A stretch of DNA of 64,000 nucleotides from contig NZ_BDDT01000003.1 of NCBI RefSeq assembly GCF_001661495.1, forward strand, positions 372,001 to 436,000, given 5' to 3'. The notes beneath the pieces are model-generated. The model did no database searches and was not told the DNA's origin. It was given only the letters and a program-made list of their open reading frames with translations. This stretch comes from Pseudoalteromonas prydzensis. Its GTDB lineage: Bacteria > Pseudomonadota > Gammaproteobacteria > Enterobacterales > Alteromonadaceae. This document shows, in pieces, positions 25,754-35,692 of this stretch; within the stretch, counting starts at the first letter, position 1, and every line of letters begins with the position of its first letter. Position numbers and translations under genes: made by a program.

Positions 25754-26503
25754 TTAAATCACCTTCGCTTGTGTTTTTAACAAATCAACTAACTGTGCTA
25801 CGTCGTCTACAATGATACCGCCACTGCGTTTAGCTGGCTCGTGTACTGCAACAAGTTGAGTACGCGGTGTTAAATCAACACCTAAGCTATCTGCTGCAAT
25901 TACTTCAAGCGGTTTGCGCTTTGCCTTCATAATATTAGGTAATGACGCATAACGCGGTTCATTTAAACGTAAGTCGGTTGTCACAACCGCTGGCAGTTTT
26001 AACGCTACAGTTTGTAAGCCGCCATCCACTTCACGGGTCACATTAACTGTGCCATTTGCAACATCTACTTTAGAAGCAAATGTACCTTGGCCGCGACCCG
26101 TTAAGGCAGCTAGCATTTGCCCTGTTTGGTTGTTGTCAGAGTCGATTGACTGCTTACCTAAAATCACCAGCTCAGGACTTTCTTGCTCTACAATCTTGGC
26201 AAGTAACTTTGCAACGTGAAGCGATTCTAGCTTTTCATCAGTTTCAATATGAATAGCTTTATCTGCGCCTAGAGCCAGTGCGGTACGTAATTGTTCTTGT
26301 GACGCTTTAGCGCCTATGGTTACAGCAACTACTTCGGTTGCAGTGCCCGCTTCTTTTAGGCGAATAGCTTCTTCAATGGCAATTTCACAAAATGGGTTAA
26401 GTGCCATTTTTACATTAGTTAGATCAACGTCGCTGTTATCTGCTTTAACGCGTGCTTTCACGTTGTAGTCGATGACTCTTTTTATTGGAACGAGAACTTT
26501 CAT
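25754..26503 (-). CDS. etfB: Electron transfer flavoprotein beta subunit
   Basis: The 249-residue protein is a standard Etf[21 protein letters not shown] at the start, [33 protein letters not shown] and the C-terminal [20 protein letters not shown]. It forms the heterodimer with EtfA and binds the structural AMP. It is first in the etfBA operon; two palindromic boxes lie in the 196-bp divergent region towards the quinone oxidoreductase gene. Confidence 0.97.
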   Translation of the reverse strand: MKVLVPIKRVIDYNVKARVKADNSDVDLTNVKMALNPFCEIAIEEAIRLKEAGTATEVVAVTIGAKASQEQLRTALALGADKAIHIETDEKLESLHVAKLLAKIVEQESPELVILGKQSIDSDNNQTGQMLAALTGRGQGTFASKVDVANGTVNVTREVDGGLQTVALKLPAVVTTDLRLNEPRYASLPNIMKAKRKPLEVIAADSLGVDLTPRTQLVAVHEPAKRSGGIIVDDVAQLVDLLKTQAKVI

Positions 26504-26533
26504 AGGAACTCCATAATTATTTAAACCTACAAG

Positions 26534-26549
26534 CTAACGTGTACGTCAA
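26534..26549. promoter_or_regulatory. LiuR-like palindrome, imperfect copy near etfB
   Basis: CTAACGTGTACGTCAA, an imperfect version of the perfect palindrome 49 bp away. It lies 31 bp upstream of the etfB start, in the expected promoter. Confidence 0.45.
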
Positions 26550-26582
26550 CCTATTTATTTTATGAATTCAGACTACTTCCTG

Positions 26583-26598
26583 TTGACGTAAACGTCAA
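26583..26598. promoter_or_regulatory. LiuR-like palindrome near the ETF:QO gene
   Basis: TTGACGTAAACGTCAA, a perfect palindrome apart from the central AA (extended by G and C on either side). It resembles operators of the MerR-type regulator LiuR, which controls branched-chain amino-acid and fatty-acid catabolism including etf genes in related marine bacteria. Confidence 0.55.
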
Positions 26599-26699
26599 CC
26601 TAAAATAACCTTAAACTATTCAAAGCCTGTAACGTTTCATTTGCAAGTATGAAATTACCTTGGTTAAAGGTACGGCTCCGTCACACACAAGAGGTTATT

Positions 26700-28346
26700 A
26701 TGGTCGAACGCGAAACCATGGAATTTGATGTAGTAATCGTAGGTGCAGGCCCTGCAGGGCTTTCTACCGCGATAAGATTAGCGCAGCAAGCCCAACAAAA
26801 AGATCAAGAGTGCATGATCTGTGTTGTTGAAAAAGGCTCTGAGGTTGGCGCTCATATTTTATCTGGCGCAGTATTTGAAACCACTGCACTTGATGAGTTA
26901 CTGCCAAATTGGCAAGAATTAGGGGCCCCCGTTACAACCAAAGTAACTAATGATGAAATTTATTGGTTTAATAACGAAAATAAAGCAACGGCTATCCCCC
27001 AATTTGCTACGCCTAAAACATTCCACAATGACGGCAATTATATTGTGTCTATGGGTAACGTGTGCCGTTGGCTGGCAGAGCAAGCAGAAAATCTCGGGGT
27101 TGAGATTTTCCCAGGCTTTAGCGCACACTCACTGATTATTGAAGATGACACAGTAAAAGGCATTATCACCGGTGATATGGGCCTCGATACCGACGGCAAG
27201 GAAAAAGATGGTTTTATGCCTGGTATGGAGCTGCGAGCTAAATATACTGTATTTGCCGAGGGTTGCCGTGGCCATTTAGGTAAACAATTAATCAATCAAT
27301 TTGCATTGGATAAAGACGTATCAGTGCAACACTATGGTTTAGGCTTTAAAGAAATTTGGCAAATTGATCCTGCAAAGCACAAACAAGGCACCGTTGTGCA
27401 TGGCACGGGTTGGCCATTAAGTGGCGATACCAACGGTGGCTCCTTTATGTATCATAGCGACAACAATCAAGTTGTGGTTGGCTTAATTGTTGATCTTAAT
27501 TACAGTAACCCACATTTGAGCCCGTTTGATGAGTTTCAACAAATGAAACATCACCCTATCTTTAAAGAGATACTTGAAGGTGGCGAACGGATTGCTTATG
27601 GCGCTCGGGCGATAACTAAAGGTGGCTTACACTCATTACCAAAAATGCACTTTCCGGGTGGTTTGCTGGTAGGTTGTGATGCGGGCACACTGAACTTTGC
27701 CAAAATAAAAGGTAATCACACGGCGATGAAATCAGGCATGGTTGCTGCTGAGGTTATTTTTACCGCGCTTGCAAACGAGCAACAGCATACTGACTTGGTT
27801 GATTACAGCGACGCATTTAAACAATCATGGGCGTATAAAGAATTACACCAATCGCGTAATTTTGGCCCTGTAATGCATAAACTCGGTAAATTTTTGGGTG
27901 GCGCTTACAATACGCTAGATCAAAACTTATTCGGCGGTGGATTACCGTTCACCTTTAAAGACAACACCCCAGACTATGCAACCTTGGTTGATAAAAGCCA
28001 AGCACCACAACTTAGTTATCCAAAAGCGGATGGGCAATTAAGTTTTGATAAGCTGTCATCGGTGTTTTTATCTAATACTAATCATGAAGAATCACAACCG
28101 TGCCATTTAAAACTTAAAAACGCGGCTATTCCAATTGAAGTTAACTTAGTTAAGTTTGATGAGCCAGCTCAGCGCTATTGCCCAGCAGGCGTGTACGAAG
28201 TTCAGCAGATTGAAGGTAAAGATGAGTTTGTGATCAACTCGCAAAACTGTGTGCACTGTAAAACCTGCGATATTAAAGATCCAAGCCAAAATATTACTTG
28301 GCTGACACCAGAAGGCGCTGGTGGACCTAATTACCCGAATATGTAA
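26700..28346 (+). CDS. Electron transfer flavoprotein:ubiquinone oxidoreductase
   Basis: The start ATG 26700 (AGAGG upstream) gives MVERETMEFDVVIVGAGPAGLS, matching the normal N-terminus; a frame start at 26649 would add 17 unrelated residues. The 548-residue protein has the FAD Rossmann motif GAGPAGLS, a middle quinone-binding region and C-terminal [4Fe-4S] cysteines (CPAGVYEV, CVHCKTCDIKDPSQNITW). It is membrane associated and passes ETF electrons to ubiquinone. It is transcribed divergently from etfBA and shares the palindromic control region. Confidence 0.96.
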   Translation: MVERETMEFDVVIVGAGPAGLSTAIRLAQQAQQKDQECMICVVEKGSEVGAHILSGAVFETTALDELLPNWQELGAPVTTKVTNDEIYWFNNENKATAIPQFATPKTFHNDGNYIVSMGNVCRWLAEQAENLGVEIFPGFSAHSLIIEDDTVKGIITGDMGLDTDGKEKDGFMPGMELRAKYTVFAEGCRGHLGKQLINQFALDKDVSVQHYGLGFKEIWQIDPAKHKQGTVVHGTGWPLSGDTNGGSFMYHSDNNQVVVGLIVDLNYSNPHLSPFDEFQQMKHHPIFKEILEGGERIAYGARAITKGGLHSLPKMHFPGGLLVGCDAGTLNFAKIKGNHTAMKSGMVAAEVIFTALANEQQHTDLVDYSDAFKQSWAYKELHQSRNFGPVMHKLGKFLGGAYNTLDQNLFGGGLPFTFKDNTPDYATLVDKSQAPQLSYPKADGQLSFDKLSSVFLSNTNHEESQPCHLKLKNAAIPIEVNLVKFDEPAQRYCPAGVYEVQQIEGKDEFVINSQNCVHCKTCDIKDPSQNITWLTPEGAGGPNYPNM

Positions 28347-28379
28347 TTACTTTTAATTTTAAACAAATCCTAAATTGCA

Positions 28380-28400
28380 GGGGGCTTCGGCCCCTTTTTT
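28380..28400 (+). terminator. Terminator after the ETF:QO gene
   Basis: GGGGC-TTCG-GCCCC, a UUCG tetraloop hairpin, is followed by six T. Confidence 0.92.
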
Positions 28401-28432
28401 GCGCTATGCTCAATAATAACTGTTTAATAACT

Positions 28433-28915
28433 ATGAGTAAGTTTATGCCGTCGTCGAGTGTTATATTTCGTTTTTTAGCTGAGCCCACCGATGTTAATTT
28501 TGGTGGAAAGGTCCATGGTGGCGTGGTCATGAAGTGGATTGACCAAGCAGGCTATGCGTGCGCTGCAGGTTGGAGTGGTCATTACTGCGTGACAGTATCT
28601 GTTGCCGGGGTTAAATTTCAGCGCCCTATCCTCGTTGGTCAAATTGTTGAAGTTGAAGCAAAAATTGCCCATACAGGTAAAACCAGTATGCAAATTTTTA
28701 TTCAAGTACGCTGTGGCGACCCAAAAACCGGCAACCTTGTTGAAACCAATCATTGTGTGATCAGCTTTATTGCTATGGATGAAACTGGCTACCCTGTCGC
28801 AGTACCGGCATACACAGCACAAAGCGATGAAGATAAAAAAATCGAAAACTACGCAATAAAAATGAAAGAAATTGCTATTGAGACCGAAACCCTACTGCAT
28901 AAAACAGAGCCGTAA
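28433..28915 (+). CDS. Acyl-CoA thioesterase, hotdog family
   Basis: The protein shows the acyl-CoA hydrolase hotdog signature FLAEPTDVNFGGKVHGGVVMKWIDQAGYACAAGW, where the Asn and the Asp of W-I-D are the catalytic-region residues, plus VGQIVEVEAKIAHTGKTSMQIFIQV. It is a second, clearly different thioesterase from the one at 9907. Start is uncertain: ATG 28433 (MSKFMPSSS, as in relatives) is preferred; 28406 in the same frame would add 9 residues; neither has a strong ribosome site. It likely hydrolyses medium- or long-chain acyl-CoA in the cytoplasm. Confidence 0.88.
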   Translation: MSKFMPSSSVIFRFLAEPTDVNFGGKVHGGVVMKWIDQAGYACAAGWSGHYCVTVSVAGVKFQRPILVGQIVEVEAKIAHTGKTSMQIFIQVRCGDPKTGNLVETNHCVISFIAMDETGYPVAVPAYTAQSDEDKKIENYAIKMKEIAIETETLLHKTEP

Positions 28916-29149
28916 CTGCCCCGCACTGCTCGCTGCGTAAAATCTACATAGCACTGAGAAATCATTTCTCTGGTGAAACTGAATGAGCGTTTGTTTAGCG
29001 CTCATTCTTACTAATTAATAACCAAAAATAGCTCTAACAGTATGTTATTCAAACAAAACACAACTGGCACGCGTAGTGCAATATACAAAGTGAAATGAAC
29101 TAAACCAACGCTAAATTGCGTTATTTTTATTTTGTAAAGGAGCTATTAA

Positions 29150-29722
29150 ATGATTAAAGCAATTTCACTTTCTGCAATTTCACTGGCATTACTTGGTTTT
29201 AATAATGCGGCACAAGCAGACACCACAAACATGGATTACCCGCGTGTTTACACAGGTATTGGTTATGGCCAATACTCATTCCAGTTTGAAGACTCTGAAG
29301 ACGACATCGATTTCGATGATGACTCACAAATGCTCAAGGGTTATGTTGGTACACAGTTCAATAAGTACCTCAGTTTAGAGCTCGCCTATCAAAACTTTGA
29401 TGAAGTGAGCGACATTGACAGCTACGCAGAAGTAGATGGCGTGTCATTAGCAGCACGTTTAGCTGCCCCTATCACTGAAAGTTTTTCGGTTTATGCTAAA
29501 GGGGGTTGGTTTGAATGGGATGCAGAAGTATCTAGCGATCTTCCAGCCATTGGCGAGATATCAGCGGACCAAAGTGGCGGTGATGTATTCTATGGTGCAG
29601 GTATCGAGTATGCATTTACCACTAACATGCAGGTGCGTTTAGAGTATGAGCGTTACGAGTTAGAAGATGACTTTGATCCTGAGATGGATGTCGCTTCAGT
29701 ATCATTCCAATATATGTTCTAG
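29150..29722 (+). CDS. Small outer-membrane beta-barrel protein (OmpA-like barrel)
   Basis: The 190-residue precursor has a signal peptide (MIKAISLSAISLALLGFNNAAQA) and then alternating strand patterns compatible with an eight-stranded barrel, ending in the C-terminal aromatic signature FQYMF needed for outer-membrane insertion. External loops are very acidic (EDSEDDIDFDDDSQ, ELEDDFDPEMD). The ribosome site AAAGGAG is strong, suggesting high expression. The family is the generic outer-membrane barrel (PF13505 type); no specific function can be assigned. Confidence 0.88.
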   Translation: MIKAISLSAISLALLGFNNAAQADTTNMDYPRVYTGIGYGQYSFQFEDSEDDIDFDDDSQMLKGYVGTQFNKYLSLELAYQNFDEVSDIDSYAEVDGVSLAARLAAPITESFSVYAKGGWFEWDAEVSSDLPAIGEISADQSGGDVFYGAGIEYAFTTNMQVRLEYERYELEDDFDPEMDVASVSFQYMF

Positions 29723-29760
29723 GTATTTCTTATTGCTACGTTACAGGTTATTTAACAGTT

Positions 29761-29786
29761 AAAGGCAGCTTCAAGCTGCCTTTTTT
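29761..29786 (+). terminator. Terminator after the barrel gene
   Basis: AAAGGCAGCTT and its complement separated by one base (so the real loop is about 5-7 bases), followed by T6. Confidence 0.85.
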
Positions 29787-29832
29787 GTTGTTAACGGTTA
29801 GAATATCGCATCTTTCACTGTATTTGAGTCCC

Positions 29833-30537
29833 ATGAGCGATTATCAACTAACGGCCATCGGCCATATTCACTCTCCTTATAAACAAAAGTTTGCGATTCC
29901 CCGTCAACCTCGCTTAGTGCCGCAAGCCAAAGCAAAATTGGTATTCACTGCAGATTTTAATCGTGAAGAGTTTGTACGTGGCTTGGATGAATTCAGCCAT
30001 ATTTGGTTACTTTTTCGTTTTCATGAAACCGCAGATAAAGGCTACTCAGCAATGGTTAGGCCACCGCGTCTCGGGGGCAACGAACGAAAAGGGGTATTTG
30101 CTACACGTGCGACTTTTAGGCCAAATGCCATTGGCATGAGCGCAGTAAAACTTGAAGGCATTGAATATAAAAATGGCCAATTAAGTTTACTACTTGCGGG
30201 CATTGATTTACTCGACGGCACACCCATTTTAGATATTAAGCCTTATTTACCTTATTCGGATGCGATGCTCGATGCGAGTGCGGGCTTTGCCGATACTCGT
30301 CCAGAAACAGATATGAGCGTTGAATTTAGCCAAGCGAGCTTGGATTTTATTGCCAAACAGCATAGCTATCCAGAGCTGCAAGACTTTATCAGTAATGTAC
30401 TAAAACAAGATCCACGCCCTGCTTATAAAAAACAGCAAGATGGTGAGCAAAGTTATGGTATGACATTATACGATTTTAATATTCGTTGGCAGGTAAACGA
30501 CGACCATAACTACGTCAGCAGTATAGAAAAAAACTAG
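29833..30537 (+). CDS. trmO: tRNA (adenine(37)-N6)-methyltransferase TrmO
   Basis: The 234-residue protein has the TrmO (TsaA/YaeB) beta-barrel domain: YQLTAIGHIHSPYKQKFAIPRQP at the start, VRGLDEFSHIWLLFRFH, VRPPRLGGNERKGVFATRATFRPNAIGMSAVKL and LLDGTPILDIKPYLPYSD, with the C-terminal subdomain of the gamma-proteobacterial form. It uses SAM to methylate t6A37 in tRNA-Thr. ATG 29833 gives the usual N-terminus; an earlier in-frame TTG lies inside the preceding terminator. It is followed by proS 90 bp downstream. Confidence 0.95.
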   Translation: MSDYQLTAIGHIHSPYKQKFAIPRQPRLVPQAKAKLVFTADFNREEFVRGLDEFSHIWLLFRFHETADKGYSAMVRPPRLGGNERKGVFATRATFRPNAIGMSAVKLEGIEYKNGQLSLLLAGIDLLDGTPILDIKPYLPYSDAMLDASAGFADTRPETDMSVEFSQASLDFIAKQHSYPELQDFISNVLKQDPRPAYKKQQDGEQSYGMTLYDFNIRWQVNDDHNYVSSIEKN

Positions 30538-30627
30538 AAAAACACACTTAGCGCTTTAGTGTAAAAGCAACCGCTGCTAAACTTAGCGCCTATCGAAATA
30601 AAAACTTTATAACTATCGGAATTAACC

Positions 30628-32352
30628 ATGCGTACCAGTCAATATATACTCGCAACACTGAAAGAAACACCGTCTGATGCTGAAATCGTTTCACATCAAT
30701 TAATGCTACGAGCGGGTATGATCCGTCGTGTAGCGTCAGGTTTGTACACTTGGTTGCCCTCTGGTTTACGCGTGTTAAGAAAAGTAGAAAACATCGTTCG
30801 TGAAGAAATGGATAAAACAGGCGCAATTGAAATGCTGATGCCTGTTATTCAACCTGCTGACTTATGGCAAGAATCAGGTCGTTGGGAACAATTTGGTCCT
30901 GAGTTAATGCGCTTTACCGATCGTCACAATCGCGAGTTTGCACTAGGTCCAACCCATGAAGAAGTGATCACCGATTTTGTTCGTAAAGAAGTCAGCTCTT
31001 ATAAACAGCTACCACTTACATTGTACCAAGTACAAACTAAAGTACGTGATGAACGCCGCCCTCGCTTTGGTGTGATGCGTGCACGCGAATTTACCATGAA
31101 AGATGCCTACTCATTCCACCTTACTGAAGAGTGTTTAGACGCAACCTATCAAGTTATGCACAAAGCTTACTGCAATATTTTTGAGCGTTTAAACTTGGAT
31201 TACCGCCCAGTTATTGCTGATACAGGTTCAATTGGTGGTAGCGTATCGCATGAGTTCCACGTTTTAGCCGAATCTGGTGAAGATGCCATTGCCTTTAGTG
31301 ATGGTAGCGATTACGCAGCAAATATTGAAAAAGCTGAAGCATTAGCGCCTAGCGAAGCGCGCCCTGCTGCTGCAAAAGAATTAAAAGCATTTCCAACGCC
31401 TGACGCTAAAACCATCGAAGAGCTTAAAAAGCATTATGGTGTTAAACCACATCGCGGCGTAAAAACCCTCATTGTATACGGTACGCCAGACGAAAATGGT
31501 AAACGAGGCCTAGTTGCGTTAATTGTTCGTGGCGATCACGAACTCAACGAATTAAAAGCTGAGAAACACCCATTAGTTGACTCACCACTTGAAATGGCCA
31601 GCGAAGCAGACATCGTTGCTGCTATTGGTGCAAAACCTGGTTCATTAGGTCCTGTTGGTTTAACTATGCCAATAATTGTTGATAGAACTGCTAACGTGAT
31701 GGCTGACTTTGTAGCAGGTGCAAACAAAGACAACGAACATTACAGTGGTATTAACTGGGATCGCGATGTAACAGACTATGACGTTGCCGATTTACGTAAC
31801 ATTGTTGAAGGTGATCCTAGCCCATGTGGCCAAGGTAACTTACAAATTAAACGTGGTATTGAAGTGGGCCATATATTCCAACTCGGTACTAAGTACTCAG
31901 AAGCGATGAAAGCCGGTGTTTTGAGTGAATCAGGCAAAAACCAAATTATGACCATGGGTTGTTATGGCATTGGTGTATCACGCATTGTAGCCGCTGCTAT
32001 TGAGCAAAATAATGATCAATACGGGATTATTTGGCCACAACCAATCGCCCCATTCGATATCGCTATTGTGCCAATGAATATGCACAAGTCGCACCGCATC
32101 CCTGATATCGCAAACAATCTTTATGATGGTTTGAAAGCTGCAGGTTTAGACGTGTTATTTGACGACCGTAAAGAGCGCCCTGGTGTGATGTTTAACGACA
32201 TGGAACTACTTGGTGTGCCATTTACTTTAGTTATTGGCGAGCGCAACCTTGACGAAAACAAAGTTGAGCTTAAAAACCGTCGTACTGGTGAAAAGCTAAT
32301 GATTGATATTGATACAGCAGTTGCAGCTATAAAAGCGGCTATGAACGCTTAA
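30628..32352 (+). CDS. proS: Prolyl-tRNA synthetase
   Basis: The 574-residue enzyme is the bacterial type with an inserted editing domain (about 225-400) that removes mischarged Ala-tRNA. Class II motifs are visible: motif 1 [16 protein letters not shown], motif 2 [25 protein letters not shown], motif 3 [17 protein letters not shown], and the anticodon-binding domain follows ([14 protein letters not shown]...). Length equals the E. coli enzyme within two residues. Confidence 0.98.
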   Translation: MRTSQYILATLKETPSDAEIVSHQLMLRAGMIRRVASGLYTWLPSGLRVLRKVENIVREEMDKTGAIEMLMPVIQPADLWQESGRWEQFGPELMRFTDRHNREFALGPTHEEVITDFVRKEVSSYKQLPLTLYQVQTKVRDERRPRFGVMRAREFTMKDAYSFHLTEECLDATYQVMHKAYCNIFERLNLDYRPVIADTGSIGGSVSHEFHVLAESGEDAIAFSDGSDYAANIEKAEALAPSEARPAAAKELKAFPTPDAKTIEELKKHYGVKPHRGVKTLIVYGTPDENGKRGLVALIVRGDHELNELKAEKHPLVDSPLEMASEADIVAAIGAKPGSLGPVGLTMPIIVDRTANVMADFVAGANKDNEHYSGINWDRDVTDYDVADLRNIVEGDPSPCGQGNLQIKRGIEVGHIFQLGTKYSEAMKAGVLSESGKNQIMTMGCYGIGVSRIVAAAIEQNNDQYGIIWPQPIAPFDIAIVPMNMHKSHRIPDIANNLYDGLKAAGLDVLFDDRKERPGVMFNDMELLGVPFTLVIGERNLDENKVELKNRRTGEKLMIDIDTAVAAIKAAMNA

Positions 32353-32376
32353 CAATTACAGTAATAGCTTAAAGTA

Positions 32377-32404
32377 AAAAACCGCTTAAATGCGGTTTTT
32401 TATT
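32377..32404. terminator. Terminator between proS and the lipoprotein gene
   Basis: AAAAACCGC, loop TTAAAT, GCGGTTTTT with further T; usable in both directions between convergent genes. Confidence 0.88.
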
Positions 32405-32428
32405 TTATAACACTCAATACCAAGAGCC

Positions 32429-32821
32429 TTATAGAGTAAACGGTAAAATTTCAGCGTTTATCTCTCCTGCGCTACTAAGTTTTACAATCACGCGGTAGTG
32501 TTTGGCACTATCATCAAATTGTGCATACTCTAGCACTAGCTGCTGAGTATAACTTCTACCGTCTTGCTGCCAATTAACGGTTAAATCCTCACCACTGTAC
32601 CATTTTGACGGAAAACCAGTACCGCAGCTATTTTGTGGCTCAATGAGACTACATGAAACCTGATTACCTGCTGGGCCAACTTTCAGTTGCACATTTGTCA
32701 TCGCTGACGTGCCGACATTTTCAAACTCTAAACCATTCACTTGTAATTTAACTGGGGTAATAAGCTGACAACCAAGCACTGTTGTTGCTACTAATAATGT
32801 TAAGCCGATATTTTTTATCAT
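32429..32821 (-). CDS. Predicted small lipoprotein of unknown function
   Basis: Starting at ATG 32821 (MIKNIGLTLLVATTVLGCQL), the protein has a lipoprotein signal with lipobox VLGC, so it is probably lipidated at the Cys and membrane attached. An in-frame ATG at 32827 would add two residues. The mature part (about 112 residues) looks like an all-beta immunoglobulin-like domain (LQVNGLEFENVGTSAMTNVQLKVGPAGN, LTVNWQQDGRSYTQQLVLEY). Two cysteines (CSLIEPQNSC) could form a disulfide. No family recognised. Confidence 0.78.
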   Translation of the reverse strand: MIKNIGLTLLVATTVLGCQLITPVKLQVNGLEFENVGTSAMTNVQLKVGPAGNQVSCSLIEPQNSCGTGFPSKWYSGEDLTVNWQQDGRSYTQQLVLEYAQFDDSAKHYRVIVKLSSAGEINAEILPFTL

Positions 32822-32931
32822 GGTCATTGTCTAGTCCATTATTTAATTGTCATAGATGTTTAGTCAAACAGTCGTATAAACGTCATTTAAGTTGCTTAAC
32901 TTTGTTGTTATTACACCGTGAGTAAATACCT

Positions 32932-33765
32932 ATGAACGATACCGAAAAAAGCGATAAAAAGCACTATCCCGCCGTTTGGATCTCCGATGTACATTTAGGC
33001 TATAAAGATTGTAGGGCTGATTACCTGCTCGATTTTTTAAATAGTATCGAATGTGAAACCCTCTATTTAGTCGGCGATATTGTTGATCTGTGGTCAATGA
33101 AACGAAACTTCTTTTGGCACGCCAGTCACTATCAAGTATTAGCCTGTATTCAAGCTAAAGCCGAGCAAGGAACGCGCGTAATTTATATTCCAGGCAACCA
33201 TGATGAAACATTTCGGCAATACGTCAATAACAGCTTATTTGGCATAGAAGTTCACCAGCAATTTATTCACACCACCAAAGCCAATAAACGATTTCTGCTC
33301 GTTCACGGGGATGATTTTGATTCCGCCACGCGATATAACAAGTTAATAAGTATTGCGGGTGATGCCGGTTATGACTTTTTGCTCTTTTTAAATCGTTGGA
33401 CTAACCGTATACGCCGCTTATATGGTGGTAACTATTGGTCACTAGCATCATGGATCAAAGCCCGAGTTCACAAAGCCCGTGAAGCAATCGAAGCATTTGA
33501 AAATGCCGCAATTCATGAAGCAAAAAAGCAAGGTGTTGACGGCATAATCTGTGGCCATATTCACCACCCGCAACTAAAAGTTGTTGATGGCATTGTTTAT
33601 TGTAATGATGGCGATTGGATAGAAAACTGCACTGCTTTGGTAGAAGACAAAAATGGCCGAATTGAGTTACTCCATTGGTCAGAAACTCAAAAAGTAATTA
33701 ACTCTGCAGATATTACCTCGCTTGATACGCTAACAACATCAGGCAAAACAAAATCGGCAGCTTAA
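32932..33765 (+). CDS. LpxH-like metallophosphoesterase (UDP-2,3-diacylglucosamine diphosphatase family)
   Basis: The 277-residue protein has the metallophosphoesterase motifs in order: D-x-H (SDVHLG, about 19-24), GD (LVGDIVDLW), GNHD (IPGNHDE), H (LVHGDDFD) and GHIHHP. The overall form with YLLDFLNSIECETLYLVGDIVD and NWLEN-like C-terminal GDWIENCTAL matches the long LpxH2-like family rather than classical 240-residue LpxH. It may act in lipid A synthesis or on another phosphate ester. No neighbours help. Confidence 0.85.
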   Translation: MNDTEKSDKKHYPAVWISDVHLGYKDCRADYLLDFLNSIECETLYLVGDIVDLWSMKRNFFWHASHYQVLACIQAKAEQGTRVIYIPGNHDETFRQYVNNSLFGIEVHQQFIHTTKANKRFLLVHGDDFDSATRYNKLISIAGDAGYDFLLFLNRWTNRIRRLYGGNYWSLASWIKARVHKAREAIEAFENAAIHEAKKQGVDGIICGHIHHPQLKVVDGIVYCNDGDWIENCTALVEDKNGRIELLHWSETQKVINSADITSLDTLTTSGKTKSAA

Positions 33766-34024
33766 AATAAAGTCTCACCAACAAAGCCAGTCAGATTCGG
33801 TTTTTAGCATGTAATCAAATCTGACTAGTACTAACCATTGATCATTCTATGAGAAATATAATCCGTTAAAATCTGAGTTACTTTATTTACCATACGTCTA
33901 CAAAAACTTAAGCACTTAGATAAAAGATTGTTTTTTCGCTGAGCGATAAAGCTTATTTATATTATTGGCGATAATACACTTTATCTACTATGTATTATGA
34001 GTAAACATTAAATAAGGATGTTCA

Positions 34025-35527
34025 ATGCATAACTCACATACAGTTAAAAAATTAATTAGGGGTCCTAATTTTGGACATAAAACTACTAGTTCGTTTAAAG
34101 TGTGGGGATGTTGTAGTAAAAAAGGTAACTGGTTATTAGTTATCAAAGTACTTGCTCCTGACGACTCGCTTATCTATCAAGGGCAAATACCTACTTTACA
34201 TAAACTTAAAAATATAGGGTTTGTAGAAATAACAGGGTTAGAACCATCTACGAGTTACTCAGTATTTATTGGTAGGGCTAAGGCCTTAACTTCGTTGGAT
34301 TGGAATAATATCACTCCATTGCAAGTAAAAACCTTCCCTAGCCCTAACTCTGATAATAAAACAAAATTTATCCTTACCTCATGTAGACACCCTGATCAAT
34401 TTGCTTCTTTTGGAAACAAAAATCACATGCTAAACATAATGCATAAAAGGTTAAAACAAGAAAGAGACGTAGATTTCAGAATAGCTTGCGGAGACCAAGT
34501 TTATGCTGATCACCCTATTACTTATTTAAGTAATAACAATCCACCAAAAACATTTAAAGGGTTTGCTAAACATTACTTTAGAAATTATAACCAAGCCCAT
34601 AATAATATTGCTTCACTTATACCAACATATTGTACATTTGACGATCATGAAGTAACTAATGATTGGGCATTAAGTGACTTCACTGATGATCATCACAAAG
34701 AGTTAAAAACTAAGAAAGACTCAAGAATATTAAATAATGGTTTACTAGCCTACGATGCATTCCAACATGCTCTCAACCCTGAATTTAGCATGCAAGATCT
34801 AGAAGCGCGTATCGGTGCAGATTATATTTTTAGTAAATTCAAATATTGGTATACATTCCAGCATTCGAATATCAAATTTTTTGCTATGGACACCAGATAT
34901 CAACGCATCATTGGGCGTAATTTTAATAAGAGAAATAATGACCTAGAAGCAAACGATAACAACGCATTTGTTCAACTTATAGATCCTGACACTCAGATGC
35001 GTTCACTTAAATCTTTTCTATTAAACAATAAGGATGACGTTAAATTTATTATTAGTGCAATGCCATTTATACCCGACACTAAACCCAGCGGAATTGGACA
35101 AGATCGAGCAATTGCAACTGCGCCATTTGATAAATGGAAAGGTGGTCACAAGCAAAGAAAAGAAATATTAGATTTTATTAAAAGCAACCAAATCGTAAAT
35201 GTGTTTTTCTTATCTGGTGATGTTCACTGTTCTTTTGTTGCACAAGTTGCCCATGAGAATGTAGTGATTGCATATAATATTGTATCTTCCGCACTTAATT
35301 GGCCTACATTCGGGCTAGGGAAAACCAGCTTTCAGCTAGGTGAGCTGTTTGGAGCAACTGAATACTCTACTTCTATAATTTCGAAAAAGATTGATAACGA
35401 ATCTACAATCCATGTTGAAAAACGCAACAATTACACAAAAATTACAGTTGCCAACGGTATTGTTGAAATAGATATCATTAGCAACTTAAATAAAGTTTCC
35501 AGCTCAACGAGAATAGCTACTACCTAA
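34025..35527 (+). CDS. PhoD-like alkaline phosphatase-family protein without signal peptide
   Basis: The 500-residue protein has an N-terminal fibronectin-like domain (about 10-105, containing VEITGLEPSTSYSVFIG) and a PhoD-type metallophosphatase domain: TSCRHPD, IACGDQVYAD, TFDDHEVTNDW, LSGDVHCSFVA. PhoD enzymes are normally exported by Tat; here the N-terminus (MHNSHTVKKLIRGPNFGHK) has neither a twin-arginine motif nor a hydrophobic core, so a cytoplasmic location is likely. It is more AT-rich and Asn/Lys-rich than its neighbours, a hint of acquisition. The family also includes intracellular phosphodiesterases, so substrate is open. The 260-bp gap before it has no gene. Confidence 0.85.
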   Translation: MHNSHTVKKLIRGPNFGHKTTSSFKVWGCCSKKGNWLLVIKVLAPDDSLIYQGQIPTLHKLKNIGFVEITGLEPSTSYSVFIGRAKALTSLDWNNITPLQVKTFPSPNSDNKTKFILTSCRHPDQFASFGNKNHMLNIMHKRLKQERDVDFRIACGDQVYADHPITYLSNNNPPKTFKGFAKHYFRNYNQAHNNIASLIPTYCTFDDHEVTNDWALSDFTDDHHKELKTKKDSRILNNGLLAYDAFQHALNPEFSMQDLEARIGADYIFSKFKYWYTFQHSNIKFFAMDTRYQRIIGRNFNKRNNDLEANDNNAFVQLIDPDTQMRSLKSFLLNNKDDVKFIISAMPFIPDTKPSGIGQDRAIATAPFDKWKGGHKQRKEILDFIKSNQIVNVFFLSGDVHCSFVAQVAHENVVIAYNIVSSALNWPTFGLGKTSFQLGELFGATEYSTSIISKKIDNESTIHVEKRNNYTKITVANGIVEIDIISNLNKVSSSTRIATT

Positions 35528-35641
35528 TAATTTCTAAAGGAGTCGTTTAATTTGTTTTCTGGCACTCTGTACATCACGTTTTTAGATGTCTTCTAAACAT
35601 AAGTTGTTACTATAAACGTATAAGTTCAGAATTGATCATAA

Positions 35642-35672
35642 AAAAGCCCCAGACAATGCTGAGGCTTTTAAA
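35642..35672 (-). terminator. Terminator after trhO
   Basis: AAAAGCCCCAG pairs with CTGAGGCTTTT with one mismatch, loop ACAATG; a T-run follows on the minus strand. It could also stop PhoD-like transcription from the other side. Confidence 0.8.
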
Positions 35673-35692
35673 TCTAATAGAAGTAACGCTAA

